From: Brevibacillus brevis
GTDB lineage: Bacteria; Bacillota; Bacilli; Brevibacillales; Brevibacillaceae
Length of the DNA stretch: 64,000 nucleotides
Reading direction: 5' to 3'
NCBI RefSeq assembly: GCF_031583145.1
Contig: NZ_CP134050.1
Location: forward strand, 2,369,501-2,433,500
In this document: positions 1 through 7,799 of the stretch, piece after piece
Layout: each line of letters opens with the position of its first letter
How positions within the stretch are numbered: the stretch's first letter is position 1
The notes under the pieces: generated by a model
What the model saw: the letters and a program-made list of their open reading frames with translations, nothing else
The model's database searches: none
What the model was told of the DNA's origin: nothing
Program-made: the position numbers and the translations under genes

Positions 1-188
1 TGGAAGAAATCAAGCGTACGGAAGTGCCGGAAGGGATGGACATGGCGCAGTGGGCGCTGGCCTGGTGCCTGAAGCATCCTGCCGTCACCACCGTCATTCC
101 GGGAAGCAAGAGTCCAGCTCAGGTGGAAGCCAATGCGAAAGCGGCAGAATTGGCGAGCGACGACCATCCGCAGGCAGTTGTAAAATAG
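1..188 (+). CDS. Aldo/keto reductase, C-terminal end (partial)
   Basis: The open frame enters from the left edge (first full codon at base 3) and ends at TAG 186-188, giving about 61 residues. The segment AQWALAWCLKHPAVTTVIPG followed by SKSPAQVEANAKAAEL is the typical C-terminal part of NADPH-dependent aldo/keto reductases: the last barrel helix, then the IPG.K..Q..EN motif that contacts the 2'-phosphate/adenine of NADPH. The catalytic tetrad lies outside the window, so the substrate cannot be judged. A terminator follows 22 bases later. Confidence 0.8.
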   Translation, partial: EEIKRTEVPEGMDMAQWALAWCLKHPAVTTVIPGSKSPAQVEANAKAAELASDDHPQAVVK

Positions 189-210
189 GCTGGGGCAAGA
201 AAAAGAAAGA

Positions 211-242
211 GGGCAGTGTCTCGACGGACACGCCCTTTTTTT
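211..242 (+). terminator. Rho-independent terminator after the aldo/keto reductase
   Basis: GGGC-A-GTGTC (211-220) pairs with GACAC-GCCC (227-235), with one bulged A and a 6-base loop, followed by seven T. The other strand has a C/T-rich tail and may serve the converging DCC gene. Confidence 0.85.
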
Positions 243-251
243 CATGCACAG

Positions 252-674
252 TTATTCCAGAAAGCGGGCCCTTGCCTCAGGGGTAGGCAGCATACACTGC
301 TTGGCTTGCCCCCACCAACGGTAGCGATTCCGGGCGATCCAATCATAGATCGGGTCGCGGAGGCTCCTTGGCAGCATCCTTGCGGCGGTTGCGAGGAAGG
401 GCCAAGCTCCATTCAGCTTGCGGCCTACGCGCAGGATCGCATCAGATTTGGTATACAGCTTCCCATTCTCGATCAGTACCACGGATTGGAGGTTGCCCTC
501 GTATTGAAAAGCGGACAGCAGTTCTTGACCTTTCGCCGATTGCAGGGATGCAAAGTGGATGCGGCCATGCGGGTCCCGGCGCAGAATGAACTGAACGGCG
601 CCATTGCAAAAATGGCAGACGCCGTCAAACAACAAGATGGATGCGGTATGGCCCGGCTGTTGGGATGTTGGCAC
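252..674 (-). CDS. DCC-family thiol-disulfide oxidoreductase (DUF393, YuxK-like)
   Basis: This 140-residue protein has FDGVCHFCNGAV near residue 16, the DxxCxxC signature of the DCC (DUF393) family. These are small thioredoxin-like proteins predicted to act on thiols and disulfides; their physiological substrates are poorly known. There is no signal peptide, so it is probably cytoplasmic. The start is GTG at 674: GGGAGG lies 8 bases upstream on the minus strand. It lies downstream of hutH on the same strand, about 100 bases away, but nothing in the sequence links them functionally. Confidence 0.85.
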   Translation of the reverse strand: MPTSQQPGHTASILLFDGVCHFCNGAVQFILRRDPHGRIHFASLQSAKGQELLSAFQYEGNLQSVVLIENGKLYTKSDAILRVGRKLNGAWPFLATAARMLPRSLRDPIYDWIARNRYRWWGQAKQCMLPTPEARARFLE

Positions 675-773
675 GGGGCAGTCCTCCCATTTTTCGACGA
701 ATCGAGTCGATGTAGCTTCCTTTTTATCTTAGCAGAGCTTCACGCGAAAAAGAATAGGGCAGTCCGGGGTAAG

Positions 774-2282
774 CTACACCCAGAAGAGCGTCCCCTTGCG
801 GATGAGCTCCTCCGCTCGCACGAGGTCGGGATTCATCTCCCGGTCATCAGTGAGGCGGGGAATGACCTTGCGCAGTTCTTTGAAAGCTCTCCGAGTTCCC
901 GCTCCCAGATCACCGGTGCCAAAATCGATCGCTTGCGCCGCAGCCAAATATTCGATGGCAAGTACCTTTGCCGTATTGTCTACAATCGTACGCAGCTTGC
1001 GGGCAGCTGTCGTCCCCATGCTTACATGGTCTTCCTGATTTGCAGATGACGGGATCGAGTCTACAGACGCAGGATGGCAAAGCACTTTGTTTTCCGAGAC
1101 GATCGACGCTGCCACATACTGCGTGATCATGAATCCGGAGTGCAGTCCTCCGTTTTCCGTCAGAAAGCCGGGGAGGCCGCTCAATTGCGGGTTGACCAGG
1201 CGTTCGGTTCGGCGCTCGGAGATGTTCGCGAGCTCTGCGACGGCGATGGCCATAAAATCCGCTGCAAGTGCCATGGGCTGGCCGTGGAAGTTTCCTCCTG
1301 AAATAACATCGCCGGTTTCTGTGAACAGGACGGGATTGTCGGTCACGCTGTTGCATTCACGAGTGACCGTGGACCATACGTATTCGAGGGTGTCCCTCGT
1401 GGCTCCGTGCACCTGGGGAATGCACCGAAGGCTGTACGCGTCTTGCACACGCAGCTGTCCTTGCTCAGTCGTGCGCTCGCTCCCTGCAAGATGGATCAGA
1501 AGCTTGCGGGCGGACTCCTGTTGTCCCGGGTGAGGACGGACGAGATGCAGCTGCGGATCGAATGCCTTCGGAATGCCGCGCAGAGCTTCGATCGTCATGG
1601 CGGAAATCACTTCTGCGCTCTCCAGAAGGACTCGTGCGTCGTACAAAGCGAGGCAAAGCTGAGCCGTCATCGCTTGCGTACCGTTGATGAGTGCGAGCCC
1701 TTCCTTTGCCTGGAGAGTGATCGGCGAAAGGCCTGCCTGCTCCAGCGCTTCCTTTCCTGGCATGCGCCGGCCGTTCACCTCGGCCTCTCCCTTGCCAAGC
1801 ATCACGAGGACCATATGGGCGAGCGGGGCCAGGTCGCCGCTTGCTCCCAGCGAGCCTTGCTGGGGGATAATCGGGTGAACTCCCCTGTTGAGAAGCTCCA
1901 AAAGAAGCTGCAGCGTCTCTTCGCGGATGCCAGAGTAGCCCTTGGCCAGCGCATTGATGCGCAAAGCCATTATGGCCCGAACGACTTCCGACGGATACGG
2001 TTCGCCCATTCCGCAAGCGTGGCTCATAATGAGATTTTCCTGCAGCCTGCTCACGTCTTCTCCGGAAATCATTACGTCGGAAAACTTGCCGAAGCCGGTC
2101 GTGATGCCGTAAACAACACGCTGCTCCTGAACCATCTGTTCGACCATTTTCCGCGAGCGACGAACGCACTCCCATGCGTCCGCCGACAGCGCGATGCGGC
2201 CCCCGTGTCTCGCGATGGAGACGACATCGGATATTTCGAGTTCGTTTCCATTCAGGTAAATCAGGTTGGTTTGCTGGCTCAT
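774..2282 (-). CDS. hutH: Histidine ammonia-lyase
   Basis: HutH deaminates L-histidine to urocanate, the first step of histidine breakdown. The protein has 502 residues, normal for the family. GSLGASGDLAPLAH (ASG at about 147-149) supplies the Ala-Ser-Gly that cyclises to the MIO cofactor; TTGFG near 61-65 and the NFHGQP segment in the second half are further HutH signatures. ATG at 2282 has AAAGGAGG a few bases upstream. No hutU, hutI or hutG lies in the window, so the rest of the pathway is elsewhere. A sigma-A promoter, a short upstream reading frame and a terminator hairpin lie in front of it, suggesting control by transcription attenuation. Confidence 0.95.
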   Translation of the reverse strand: MSQQTNLIYLNGNELEISDVVSIARHGGRIALSADAWECVRRSRKMVEQMVQEQRVVYGITTGFGKFSDVMISGEDVSRLQENLIMSHACGMGEPYPSEVVRAIMALRINALAKGYSGIREETLQLLLELLNRGVHPIIPQQGSLGASGDLAPLAHMVLVMLGKGEAEVNGRRMPGKEALEQAGLSPITLQAKEGLALINGTQAMTAQLCLALYDARVLLESAEVISAMTIEALRGIPKAFDPQLHLVRPHPGQQESARKLLIHLAGSERTTEQGQLRVQDAYSLRCIPQVHGATRDTLEYVWSTVTRECNSVTDNPVLFTETGDVISGGNFHGQPMALAADFMAIAVAELANISERRTERLVNPQLSGLPGFLTENGGLHSGFMITQYVAASIVSENKVLCHPASVDSIPSSANQEDHVSMGTTAARKLRTIVDNTAKVLAIEYLAAAQAIDFGTGDLGAGTRRAFKELRKVIPRLTDDREMNPDLVRAEELIRKGTLFWV

Positions 2283-2322
2283 GTTCCAATTTCCTCCTTT
2301 AGCATAGCAGAGAACGAAAAGA

Positions 2323-2358
2323 AAGAGGGGTTAGGACCAATTGATCCTAACCCCTCTT
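2323..2358 (-). terminator. Leader terminator (attenuator) in front of hutH
   Basis: A perfect 14-bp stem (2323-2336 with 2345-2358; core AGAGGGGTTAGGA/TCCTAACCCCTCT) with an 8-base loop. In the hutH direction it is followed at once by the T-rich tract TTTCTTTTCGTT. The plus-strand side has no T run, so it is oriented for hutH and sits between its promoter and ribosome site. In B. subtilis, HutP antiterminates at a hairpin before hutH; whether a HutP homologue acts here cannot be seen. Confidence 0.75.
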
Positions 2359-2408
2359 ATCGGGTGCTGTATGTGATTGGCATAACGCAAAGGCTTATTG
2401 CCCGGCAT
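2331..2408 (-). CDS. Candidate hutH leader peptide, 25 residues
   Basis: A short frame on the minus strand starts with ATG at 2408, with GGAGG 7 bases upstream, and begins MPGNKPLRYANHIQHP. Its TAA (2333-2331) lies inside the 3' arm of the leader terminator. A ribosome translating it would therefore run through the hairpin and prevent it from forming. Two histidine codons (residues 12 and 15) come just before the 5' arm. I know of no described leader peptide for hutH. Placement, ribosome site and overlap are read from the sequence; the regulatory role is inference. Confidence 0.5.
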   Translation of the reverse strand: MPGNKPLRYANHIQHPIRGVRINWS

Positions 2409-2464
2409 ACGTATACCTCCACTTTCGTTCGCGCAAATGTCAGATTTTTTTCATAAGTACTTCA

Positions 2465-2492
2465 ATTGTATCGTATGCTGGCGCGCAGTCAA
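2465..2492 (-). promoter_or_regulatory. Sigma-A promoter of the hutH leader
   Basis: On the minus strand TTGACT (2492-2487) is separated by 16 bases from TACAAT (2470-2465). The predicted transcript would begin near 2458, about 50 bases before the leader peptide. Confidence 0.7.
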
Positions 2493-2587
2493 GTGATATG
2501 TTGTCACGGCGGCTTACCTATTTCCATAAAATCGGGCTTAGTCCATTTTTCCAAACTGGGCAAGTGTCGTTTCCCTGTACGGGATGA

Positions 2588-3856
2588 ATGTCATACCATG
2601 TACTGTGTGATTTCACCAGAAAGGACGTGTTCCATTCCGTGGAAAAGCGACGTAAAGTCCCGCCGAGCATGGCGCCAATGCCTCCCGCGCACCCGCGAAG
2701 GCCAAAGGAAATGCCGAAAGAAATGCCGAAGCAAATGCCGAAAGAAATGCCGAAGCAAATACCGAAAGAAATGCCGAAGCCTCCATCAATGATGCCGTCG
2801 CCGAATATGCCGTCCCCAAACATGCCTTCTCCAAACATGCCATCGCCCAATGTGTCACCGAACGTACCGTCACCGAACGTACCATCCCCAAACGTGCCAT
2901 CGCCAAACCTGTCGCCGAATGTGCCGTCGCCTGAGAAGCCGAAACCGGTGAAGCCTATGCGCCCGATACCTAAGCGGCCCGTACTTCCAGCCCCCAACGA
3001 ATCCATACAGAAGCCGAACCGGATGCCTGCCAACCCGATGCCGCCCAAAATGCCTGCCAACCCGATCGCACCGAAGCCCATGCTCCCGAACCGGAAGCCC
3101 GTTCAGCCGGTACCGCCGAATGCCGGTATGCCCAACAGACCTAACGTATCTCCAAATATGCCAAACAGGGGAATGCCAAACGTGTCTCCAAACATGCCGA
3201 ACAGGGGAATGCCAAACGTGTCGCCCAATATGCCGAACCGGAGAATGCCGAACCTCTCACCCAACATGCCGAACCGGAGAATGCCAAACGCATCGCCAAA
3301 TATGCCGAACCGAAGAATGCCAAACGCATCGCCCAATATGCCGAGCCGGAGAATGCCGAACGTGTCGCCCAATATGCCGAGCCGGAGAATGCCGAACGCA
3401 TCCCCCAACATGCCATACCATAAAATGCCGAACGCATCCCCCAATATGCCGCACAGAAAATGGCACGATGTCTCGCCAAATATGCCCCACATGATGCCGA
3501 ACAAAAAGGCGCCACATACATCGCCAAATGCTATGCCGCCCAAAGGACATGCGGGAGTGGACATCGAACTGTACCTGTTCAAATTCCAATTCCACATGGA
3601 CCGGATGCAATACTACCATCACAAATGCGAGCAGCATCGGGATAACCGCAGGAAGTACAACGAATACCGCAAGCACTACAAGCATCATCAGCGCAGGATG
3701 AAGCATTACCACGACCGCTGCAAGGGATGGGAGCACAAGATCAGCAGCTCGTTCAGTCGAGGATCTTCCTCTTTCAGTACCGGATCGTCCTCGTATAGCC
3801 ACAGATTTTCCTCGAGCGGTGATGGATACGGCTGCGATTGCGGCTGTTCCTATTAA
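2588..3856 (+). CDS. Pro/Met/Asn-rich tandem-repeat protein with His- and Cys-rich tail (spore coat or surface protein candidate)
   Basis: A 422-residue low-complexity protein in distinct zones. It has about six copies of a PKEM/PKQM tetrapeptide (2702-2782), then PSPNM/PSPNV pentapeptides, a proline-rich linker, ten copies of a 12-residue unit like MPNRRMPNASPN (3158-3533), a basic His/Tyr-rich segment (KHYKHHQRRMKHYHDRC), Ser/Gly repeats and a tail GYGCDCGCSY. No signal peptide or enzyme domain is visible. This make-up resembles morphogenetic or coat proteins of spores, but I do not recognise a family. ATG at 2588 lacks a convincing ribosome site; GTG at 2639 or ATG at 2669 are alternatives. 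A terminator follows. Confidence 0.65.
   Translation: MSYHVLCDFTRKDVFHSVEKRRKVPPSMAPMPPAHPRRPKEMPKEMPKQMPKEMPKQIPKEMPKPPSMMPSPNMPSPNMPSPNMPSPNVSPNVPSPNVPSPNVPSPNLSPNVPSPEKPKPVKPMRPIPKRPVLPAPNESIQKPNRMPANPMPPKMPANPIAPKPMLPNRKPVQPVPPNAGMPNRPNVSPNMPNRGMPNVSPNMPNRGMPNVSPNMPNRRMPNLSPNMPNRRMPNASPNMPNRRMPNASPNMPSRRMPNVSPNMPSRRMPNASPNMPYHKMPNASPNMPHRKWHDVSPNMPHMMPNKKAPHTSPNAMPPKGHAGVDIELYLFKFQFHMDRMQYYHHKCEQHRDNRRKYNEYRKHYKHHQRRMKHYHDRCKGWEHKISSSFSRGSSSFSTGSSSYSHRFSSSGDGYGCDCGCSY
2702..2782 (+). repeat. 12-base in-frame tandem repeat (PKEM/PKQM)
   Basis: Near-identical 12-base units (CCGAAAGAAATG and CCGAAGCAAATG) alternate in frame and encode PKEM, PKQM and PKQI. Confidence 0.85.
3158..3533 (+). 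repeat. 36-base in-frame tandem repeat, about 10 units
   Basis: Units start every 36 bases from 3158 (3194, 3230, 3266 and so on to 3482), each encoding a variant of MPNRRMPNVSPN. The last two are degenerate. Variation is mostly A/V/L in one position and R/G/K in another, with synonymous third-base changes, so the protein repeat appears to be maintained. Confidence 0.9.
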
Positions 3857-3864
3857 GCATACGC

Positions 3865-3895
3865 AAAAGACGCCAGTTGCGAGCGGGCGTCTTTT
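3865..3895 (+). terminator. Bidirectional terminator between the repeat protein and uvsE
   Basis: AAAAGACGCC (3865-3874) pairs perfectly with GGCGTCTTTT (3886-3895). T tracts on either strand allow it to serve both converging genes. Confidence 0.85.
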
Positions 3896-3915
3896 GTCCA
3901 TTTTTGCAAAAGCCA

Positions 3916-4845
3916 TTAGGACTGTGCCAATGCCTCAGCATCTACACCGCGCTTTCCAAGCTCTCTGCGCAATGTCAAAAGTGCATCGTCCTTGTTTTTG
4001 CATTCGAGCATGACATCGACGTTGTAAGGGGATAAACTCTCCACAATATGGACAAAGTCGTCCGGGTCGATATTGTCGGCATGGGAACGGAATTCCTTTT
4101 CCGACCTGGGCGATGACATATGAAACTTGGGTGTGCGGTCCCCCCATGTCCGAATGATGCGCGGCAAGTAATCGATCCAGTTTTCTCCTTCGGAATGGCA
4201 GCGGTGGTGGTGAATGTCGAGAACCATCGGGATGCCGATTCGCTCGCATAGTTCCAGCACATCCACCATCGTGAAAGACGTGTCATCGTTTTCGACGACC
4301 AGCCTCCTTTTCACCGTATCAGGGAGCCGCTCGAAGTTTTGGGCGAAACGGTCCAGCGCTGCCGCTTTGTCGCCCGAAATCCCGCCGACGTGCGTGACCA
4401 GCACGGAGTTGTCATCCAGCCCGAACAGATCGAAGACGCGGGAATGAAAGCGAAAGTCTTCGATCGTCGACTGGACCACGTTTGGCTTGTCGCTGTTTAA
4501 GATGCTGAAATGGCCTGGATGGGACGTCATGCGAATGCCGTGCTTGCGGATAAACTCACCGGCCTTTTGGAAGTCCCAGGAAAATTCGCTTGCCCAATCC
4601 CAGCCCTCTGCGACGGGATGGGTCGCAAGCGGCACGAATTCAGATGGAAGCCGATATAAAAAGATGCGATTCTCCACATTGTAGGCGAGGATGTCCATCA
4701 AATTGAAGAAGTTGGTTTGCAAAATTTGCCGGAGCTTTTTTAACCGGGCTTCCGAATCCAATTTGTTCAACTGAGCGACGGTTGTTTTCTTGTTGGGGTT
4801 GTTTTTCGTGTTTACGCTGATGCAGGCATAGCCCAAACGAATCAA
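3916..4845 (-). CDS. uvsE: UV damage endonuclease UvsE (UVDE)
   Basis: UvsE nicks DNA 5' of UV photoproducts and some abasic sites, starting an alternative excision repair in spore formers. The protein begins at IRLGYACISVN, the usual UVDE N-terminus. It contains LVTHVGG, VVENDDTSF and VLDIHHHRCH, the conserved His/Glu/Asp metal ligands of this TIM-barrel nuclease. I chose TTG at 4845 (309 residues) because GGGAG lies 8-10 bases upstream and the length then fits the family; the frame stays open upstream to 5016 but that extension looks unlike the family. Confidence 0.9.
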   Translation of the reverse strand: MIRLGYACISVNTKNNPNKKTTVAQLNKLDSEARLKKLRQILQTNFFNLMDILAYNVENRIFLYRLPSEFVPLATHPVAEGWDWASEFSWDFQKAGEFIRKHGIRMTSHPGHFSILNSDKPNVVQSTIEDFRFHSRVFDLFGLDDNSVLVTHVGGISGDKAAALDRFAQNFERLPDTVKRRLVVENDDTSFTMVDVLELCERIGIPMVLDIHHHRCHSEGENWIDYLPRIIRTWGDRTPKFHMSSPRSEKEFRSHADNIDPDDFVHIVESLSPYNVDVMLECKNKDDALLTLRRELGKRGVDAEALAQS

Positions 4846-5048
4846 GGCGCTCACTCCCTTTCGCGTAATCGTGGTTTTAGTATCCCCGGCTTGCCGACAG
4901 ATCGCTTCACGAAAAGTTCCCAAGGAAAGAGGCGGGAGAAGGGACAAATGAAGTCCCGAACTTCTTGTCAGATGATAACAAAAGGGATAAGATAGGGGAA
5001 TATTGCCAACATTCAAGTGGGAAGGGCTCGGTTAAAAGGGAGAGTGCC

Positions 5049-7469
5049 ATGAACACACTTAGTCATTCTTACAATCTTACCCTCGTTTTTTTCTCTTATG
5101 CACTCGCAGTATCGGCCTCCTACACGGCACTGAATTTGAGCGGACGTATCCATGAATCGCAAAGCAGGAGCCGCCTGCTTTGGTTGTGTACGGGCGCAGT
5201 ATCGATGGGACTGGGCATCTGGGCGATGCACTTTGTCGCCATGCTCGCTCTGCATTTGCCTATCCGGGTTCAATACCATCTCGGTATGGTCATCTTGTCG
5301 ATCCTGTTTGCCATTATCGCTTCCGGCATTGCGCTTTGGGCCATCAGCAAAAGGACGATGTCGTGGAGAAGGCTGGTGCTGGGGGCATTGTGCATGGGAA
5401 TTGGAATCGCTTCCATGCACTATACCGGGATGGCTGCCATGCAGATGAATGCTGCCATTCGGTACGACTGGTTCTGGTTTTCCGTGTCCATCGCCGTTGC
5501 GATCGGCGTATCTGTCGTCGCTCTCCTGTTGACGTTTCGCCTACGGCATGCAAACAGCTTCAGGGAGATGGGACTGAAAATGGCGGCAGGGCTGGTGATG
5601 GGGGCAGCGGTTGCCGGCATGCACTACACCGGGATGTACGCCACCACCTTTATCGGCCATGAGCATGTGGCAGCGGAAGAGGGAGCGTGGTCGGCCGCCC
5701 CGATCTGGATCGCCTATGCCGTCGGTGCAGTGACGCTTCTCATCCTGGGAGTGACGCTGCTATCGATGTACATGGACAAGCTGTTCAAAGGAAATACATG
5801 GCGAATGATGGAAAGCGACGAACGCTATCAGTCGCTCTTCGAAAACAACTACGACGCCGTCTTCTTTTACACGCTCGATGGCGAAGAAAGCGTCCTGAAC
5901 CCGGCCGCCAAGCGATTGACCGGTGCGGACAGACTCTCGCTGGAAGCGATGATGGGCATGTGCGATGCGAAAGACCGTGAGAACCTGGCTGCTCGCTTTG
6001 CGGAAGCGGTTGACGGAAGAGCTCAGACGTACGAGGCTGCATTGATCGCGATGGGCCGCCACGTGCATTTGAACCTGACCAATGTCCCCGTTTTTGTCGA
6101 CCAGCAAGTCGCCGGCGTTTTTATGATCGCACGGGACGTAACGGAGCAAAAGCAGACCGAGGAGCGGATCCAATACCTCGCCTTTCACGATGCGTTGACC
6201 GGGCTGCCGAACCGCAGATACGTAGAGGAAACGCTGGATGCCATGATCGACGAGGCCAGACGGATGGGCACAGTCGTCTACGTCATGTTTCTCGACCTGG
6301 ATCGTTTCAAACTCGTCAACGACTCGCTCGGGCACGACTACGGCGATTTGCTGCTCAAGGAAGCAGCGATGCGTCTGGTCAGCGGTATCGGAAATCGCGG
6401 TGTAGTGAGCAGGCTCGGCGGGGACGAATTCATGGTGATACTGGCTGAGACCTCTGAGCAGTCTGTGCTTGAAATCGCTGACTTGCTCAATCGGACAATC
6501 GAGCAGCCATTCTTGATCAACGGGCACGAGCTTTACATCACAACGAGCATCGGAATTTCCCGCTATCCGCAAGATGGAGAGGATCGCCACGGTTTGATGA
6601 AGACAGCGGATACCGCCATGTATTCTGCCAAGGAGCGGGGAAAGAACAGCTACCATATGTACGCTCCCGACCTCCAGCAGGCGACAGCCGATAAAATGTT
6701 CATCCAAAATGAGCTGAACCGCGCGCTTGCTTTAGGGGAGTTTACACTCTATTACCAACCGCAGGTCAGTCTGAAGGATGGCTCGGTAGTAGGCATGGAG
6801 GCGCTCATTCGCTGGAATCATCCGGAGCGGGGTGTGATGTTCCCCGATCAATTCATTAAGGTGGCCGAGGAAACCGGTTTAATCGTGCCGATCGGCGAAT
6901 GGGTACTGCGTGAGGCGTGCCGTCAAAACAGAGAGTGGCAAAACCTCGGCCTCCCTCCGCTGCGCGTCGCGGTCAATCTGTCTGCCCGTCAGTTTTTGAA
7001 GAAAGACTTTACCCAATCCGTTGCGGAGATTCTCGAGCAGTCGGGGCTCGAACCGCGCTACCTGGAGCTGGAGGTAACCGAAAGTACGATGATCGATGTT
7101 CATCGAGCCAGCAATACGCTTGCGGAACTGAAGGAGCTCGGCGTTCATATCGCCATCGATGACTTTGGCACAGGGTACAGCTCCTTATCCTATCTCAAGG
7201 AGTTTCCGCTCCATCGATTGAAGATTGACCGCTCGTTCGTCCGCGACATGAAGGGAAGCCCCAGCAATCGGGCGATTGTTCAGGCGATTATCGCCATGGC
7301 CCACCACTTGCAGCTCCATGTGATCGCAGAAGGCGTGGAGACGAGCGAAGAACTTGCTTTCTTGCAGGAGCATTTGTGCGAAGAGGTACAGGGCTATCTC
7401 TTCAGCAAGCCTTTGCCGCTTGCGGAAAGTACCTCGTTCATCCGGCAGCAAAACGAAAAAGTCAGCTGA
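5049..7469 (+). CDS. MHYT-PAS-GGDEF-EAL cyclic di-GMP signalling protein
   Basis: An 806-residue membrane protein likely to make and break cyclic di-GMP. The first 240 residues hold the MHYT sensor, about seven membrane helices with MHFVAM and two MHYTGM motifs, proposed to bind copper and sense a gas such as O2, CO or NO. A PAS domain (about 250-370) follows. The GGDEF domain has an intact RLGGDEF (about 457). The EAL domain has EALIRW (about 584) and DDFGTGYSS (about 704), so both activities look possible. ATG at 5049 has AAAGGGAG upstream; an in-frame ATG at 4965 has no ribosome site. It is divergent from uvsE and ends with its own terminator. Confidence 0.92.
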   Translation: MNTLSHSYNLTLVFFSYALAVSASYTALNLSGRIHESQSRSRLLWLCTGAVSMGLGIWAMHFVAMLALHLPIRVQYHLGMVILSILFAIIASGIALWAISKRTMSWRRLVLGALCMGIGIASMHYTGMAAMQMNAAIRYDWFWFSVSIAVAIGVSVVALLLTFRLRHANSFREMGLKMAAGLVMGAAVAGMHYTGMYATTFIGHEHVAAEEGAWSAAPIWIAYAVGAVTLLILGVTLLSMYMDKLFKGNTWRMMESDERYQSLFENNYDAVFFYTLDGEESVLNPAAKRLTGADRLSLEAMMGMCDAKDRENLAARFAEAVDGRAQTYEAALIAMGRHVHLNLTNVPVFVDQQVAGVFMIARDVTEQKQTEERIQYLAFHDALTGLPNRRYVEETLDAMIDEARRMGTVVYVMFLDLDRFKLVNDSLGHDYGDLLLKEAAMRLVSGIGNRGVVSRLGGDEFMVILAETSEQSVLEIADLLNRTIEQPFLINGHELYITTSIGISRYPQDGEDRHGLMKTADTAMYSAKERGKNSYHMYAPDLQQATADKMFIQNELNRALALGEFTLYYQPQVSLKDGSVVGMEALIRWNHPERGVMFPDQFIKVAEETGLIVPIGEWVLREACRQNREWQNLGLPPLRVAVNLSARQFLKKDFTQSVAEILEQSGLEPRYLELEVTESTMIDVHRASNTLAELKELGVHIAIDDFGTGYSSLSYLKEFPLHRLKIDRSFVRDMKGSPSNRAIVQAIIAMAHHLQLHVIAEGVETSEELAFLQEHLCEEVQGYLFSKPLPLAESTSFIRQQNEKVS

Positions 7470-7483
7470 AACGACAATAATCT

Positions 7484-7511
7484 AAAGCGCAGGGAAGCGA
7501 TCCTGCGCTTT
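7484..7511 (+). terminator. Terminator after the GGDEF-EAL gene
   Basis: AAAGCGCAGG (7484-7493) pairs perfectly with CCTGCGCTTT (7502-7511) over an 8-base loop and is followed by T. Confidence 0.85.
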
Positions 7512-7643
7512 TTATGTTGCGAGCTCTCCGCGTCACAGCTCGACGTTTATTCACGTGGTCTAGCTGCTTATTTCATACGTACAATGTACTAGACTTGCTG
7601 CCTTGGCCACGTGAACGATCCGGGAGGAAAGGAGGGGGTATGA

Positions 7644-7781
7644 ATGCTTTGGCTGGGATTGCTGTTGGTGCTGGTGACCATCGGGGTAGCCGTCGCCATT
7701 GGCTATCGGGCGAATGAAAGCGTGCGCCGCTTTCAGGAAGGCGACCACGAAAGCTTCATCGGTTCGAAAGCGAATTCGTGA
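7644..7781 (+). CDS. Small single-span membrane protein next to the permease
   Basis: A 45-residue frame starts at ATG 7644 behind AGGAGGGGG. It begins MLWLGLLLVLVTIGVAVAIG, one membrane helix, and continues with a short charged tail (NESVRRFQEGDHESF). It ends 18 bases before the amino acid permease, so the two are almost certainly cotranscribed. I do not recognise a named family. A helper or stabilising subunit of the permease is a reasonable guess but is not shown. Confidence 0.65.
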   Translation: MLWLGLLLVLVTIGVAVAIGYRANESVRRFQEGDHESFIGSKANS

Positions 7782-7799
7782 ACAAAGGGGGGATAGCGG

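Noticed and set aside
2702-3533. Short regular repeats as a possible CRISPR array
   Set aside because: The 12- and 36-base units are contiguous, in frame and encode a consistent peptide; there are no unique spacers.
4846-5016. N-terminal extension of UvsE to ATG 5016
   Set aside because: The added residues do not resemble UVDE proteins and overlap the upstream region of the divergent GGDEF-EAL gene; TTG 4845 has the good ribosome site.
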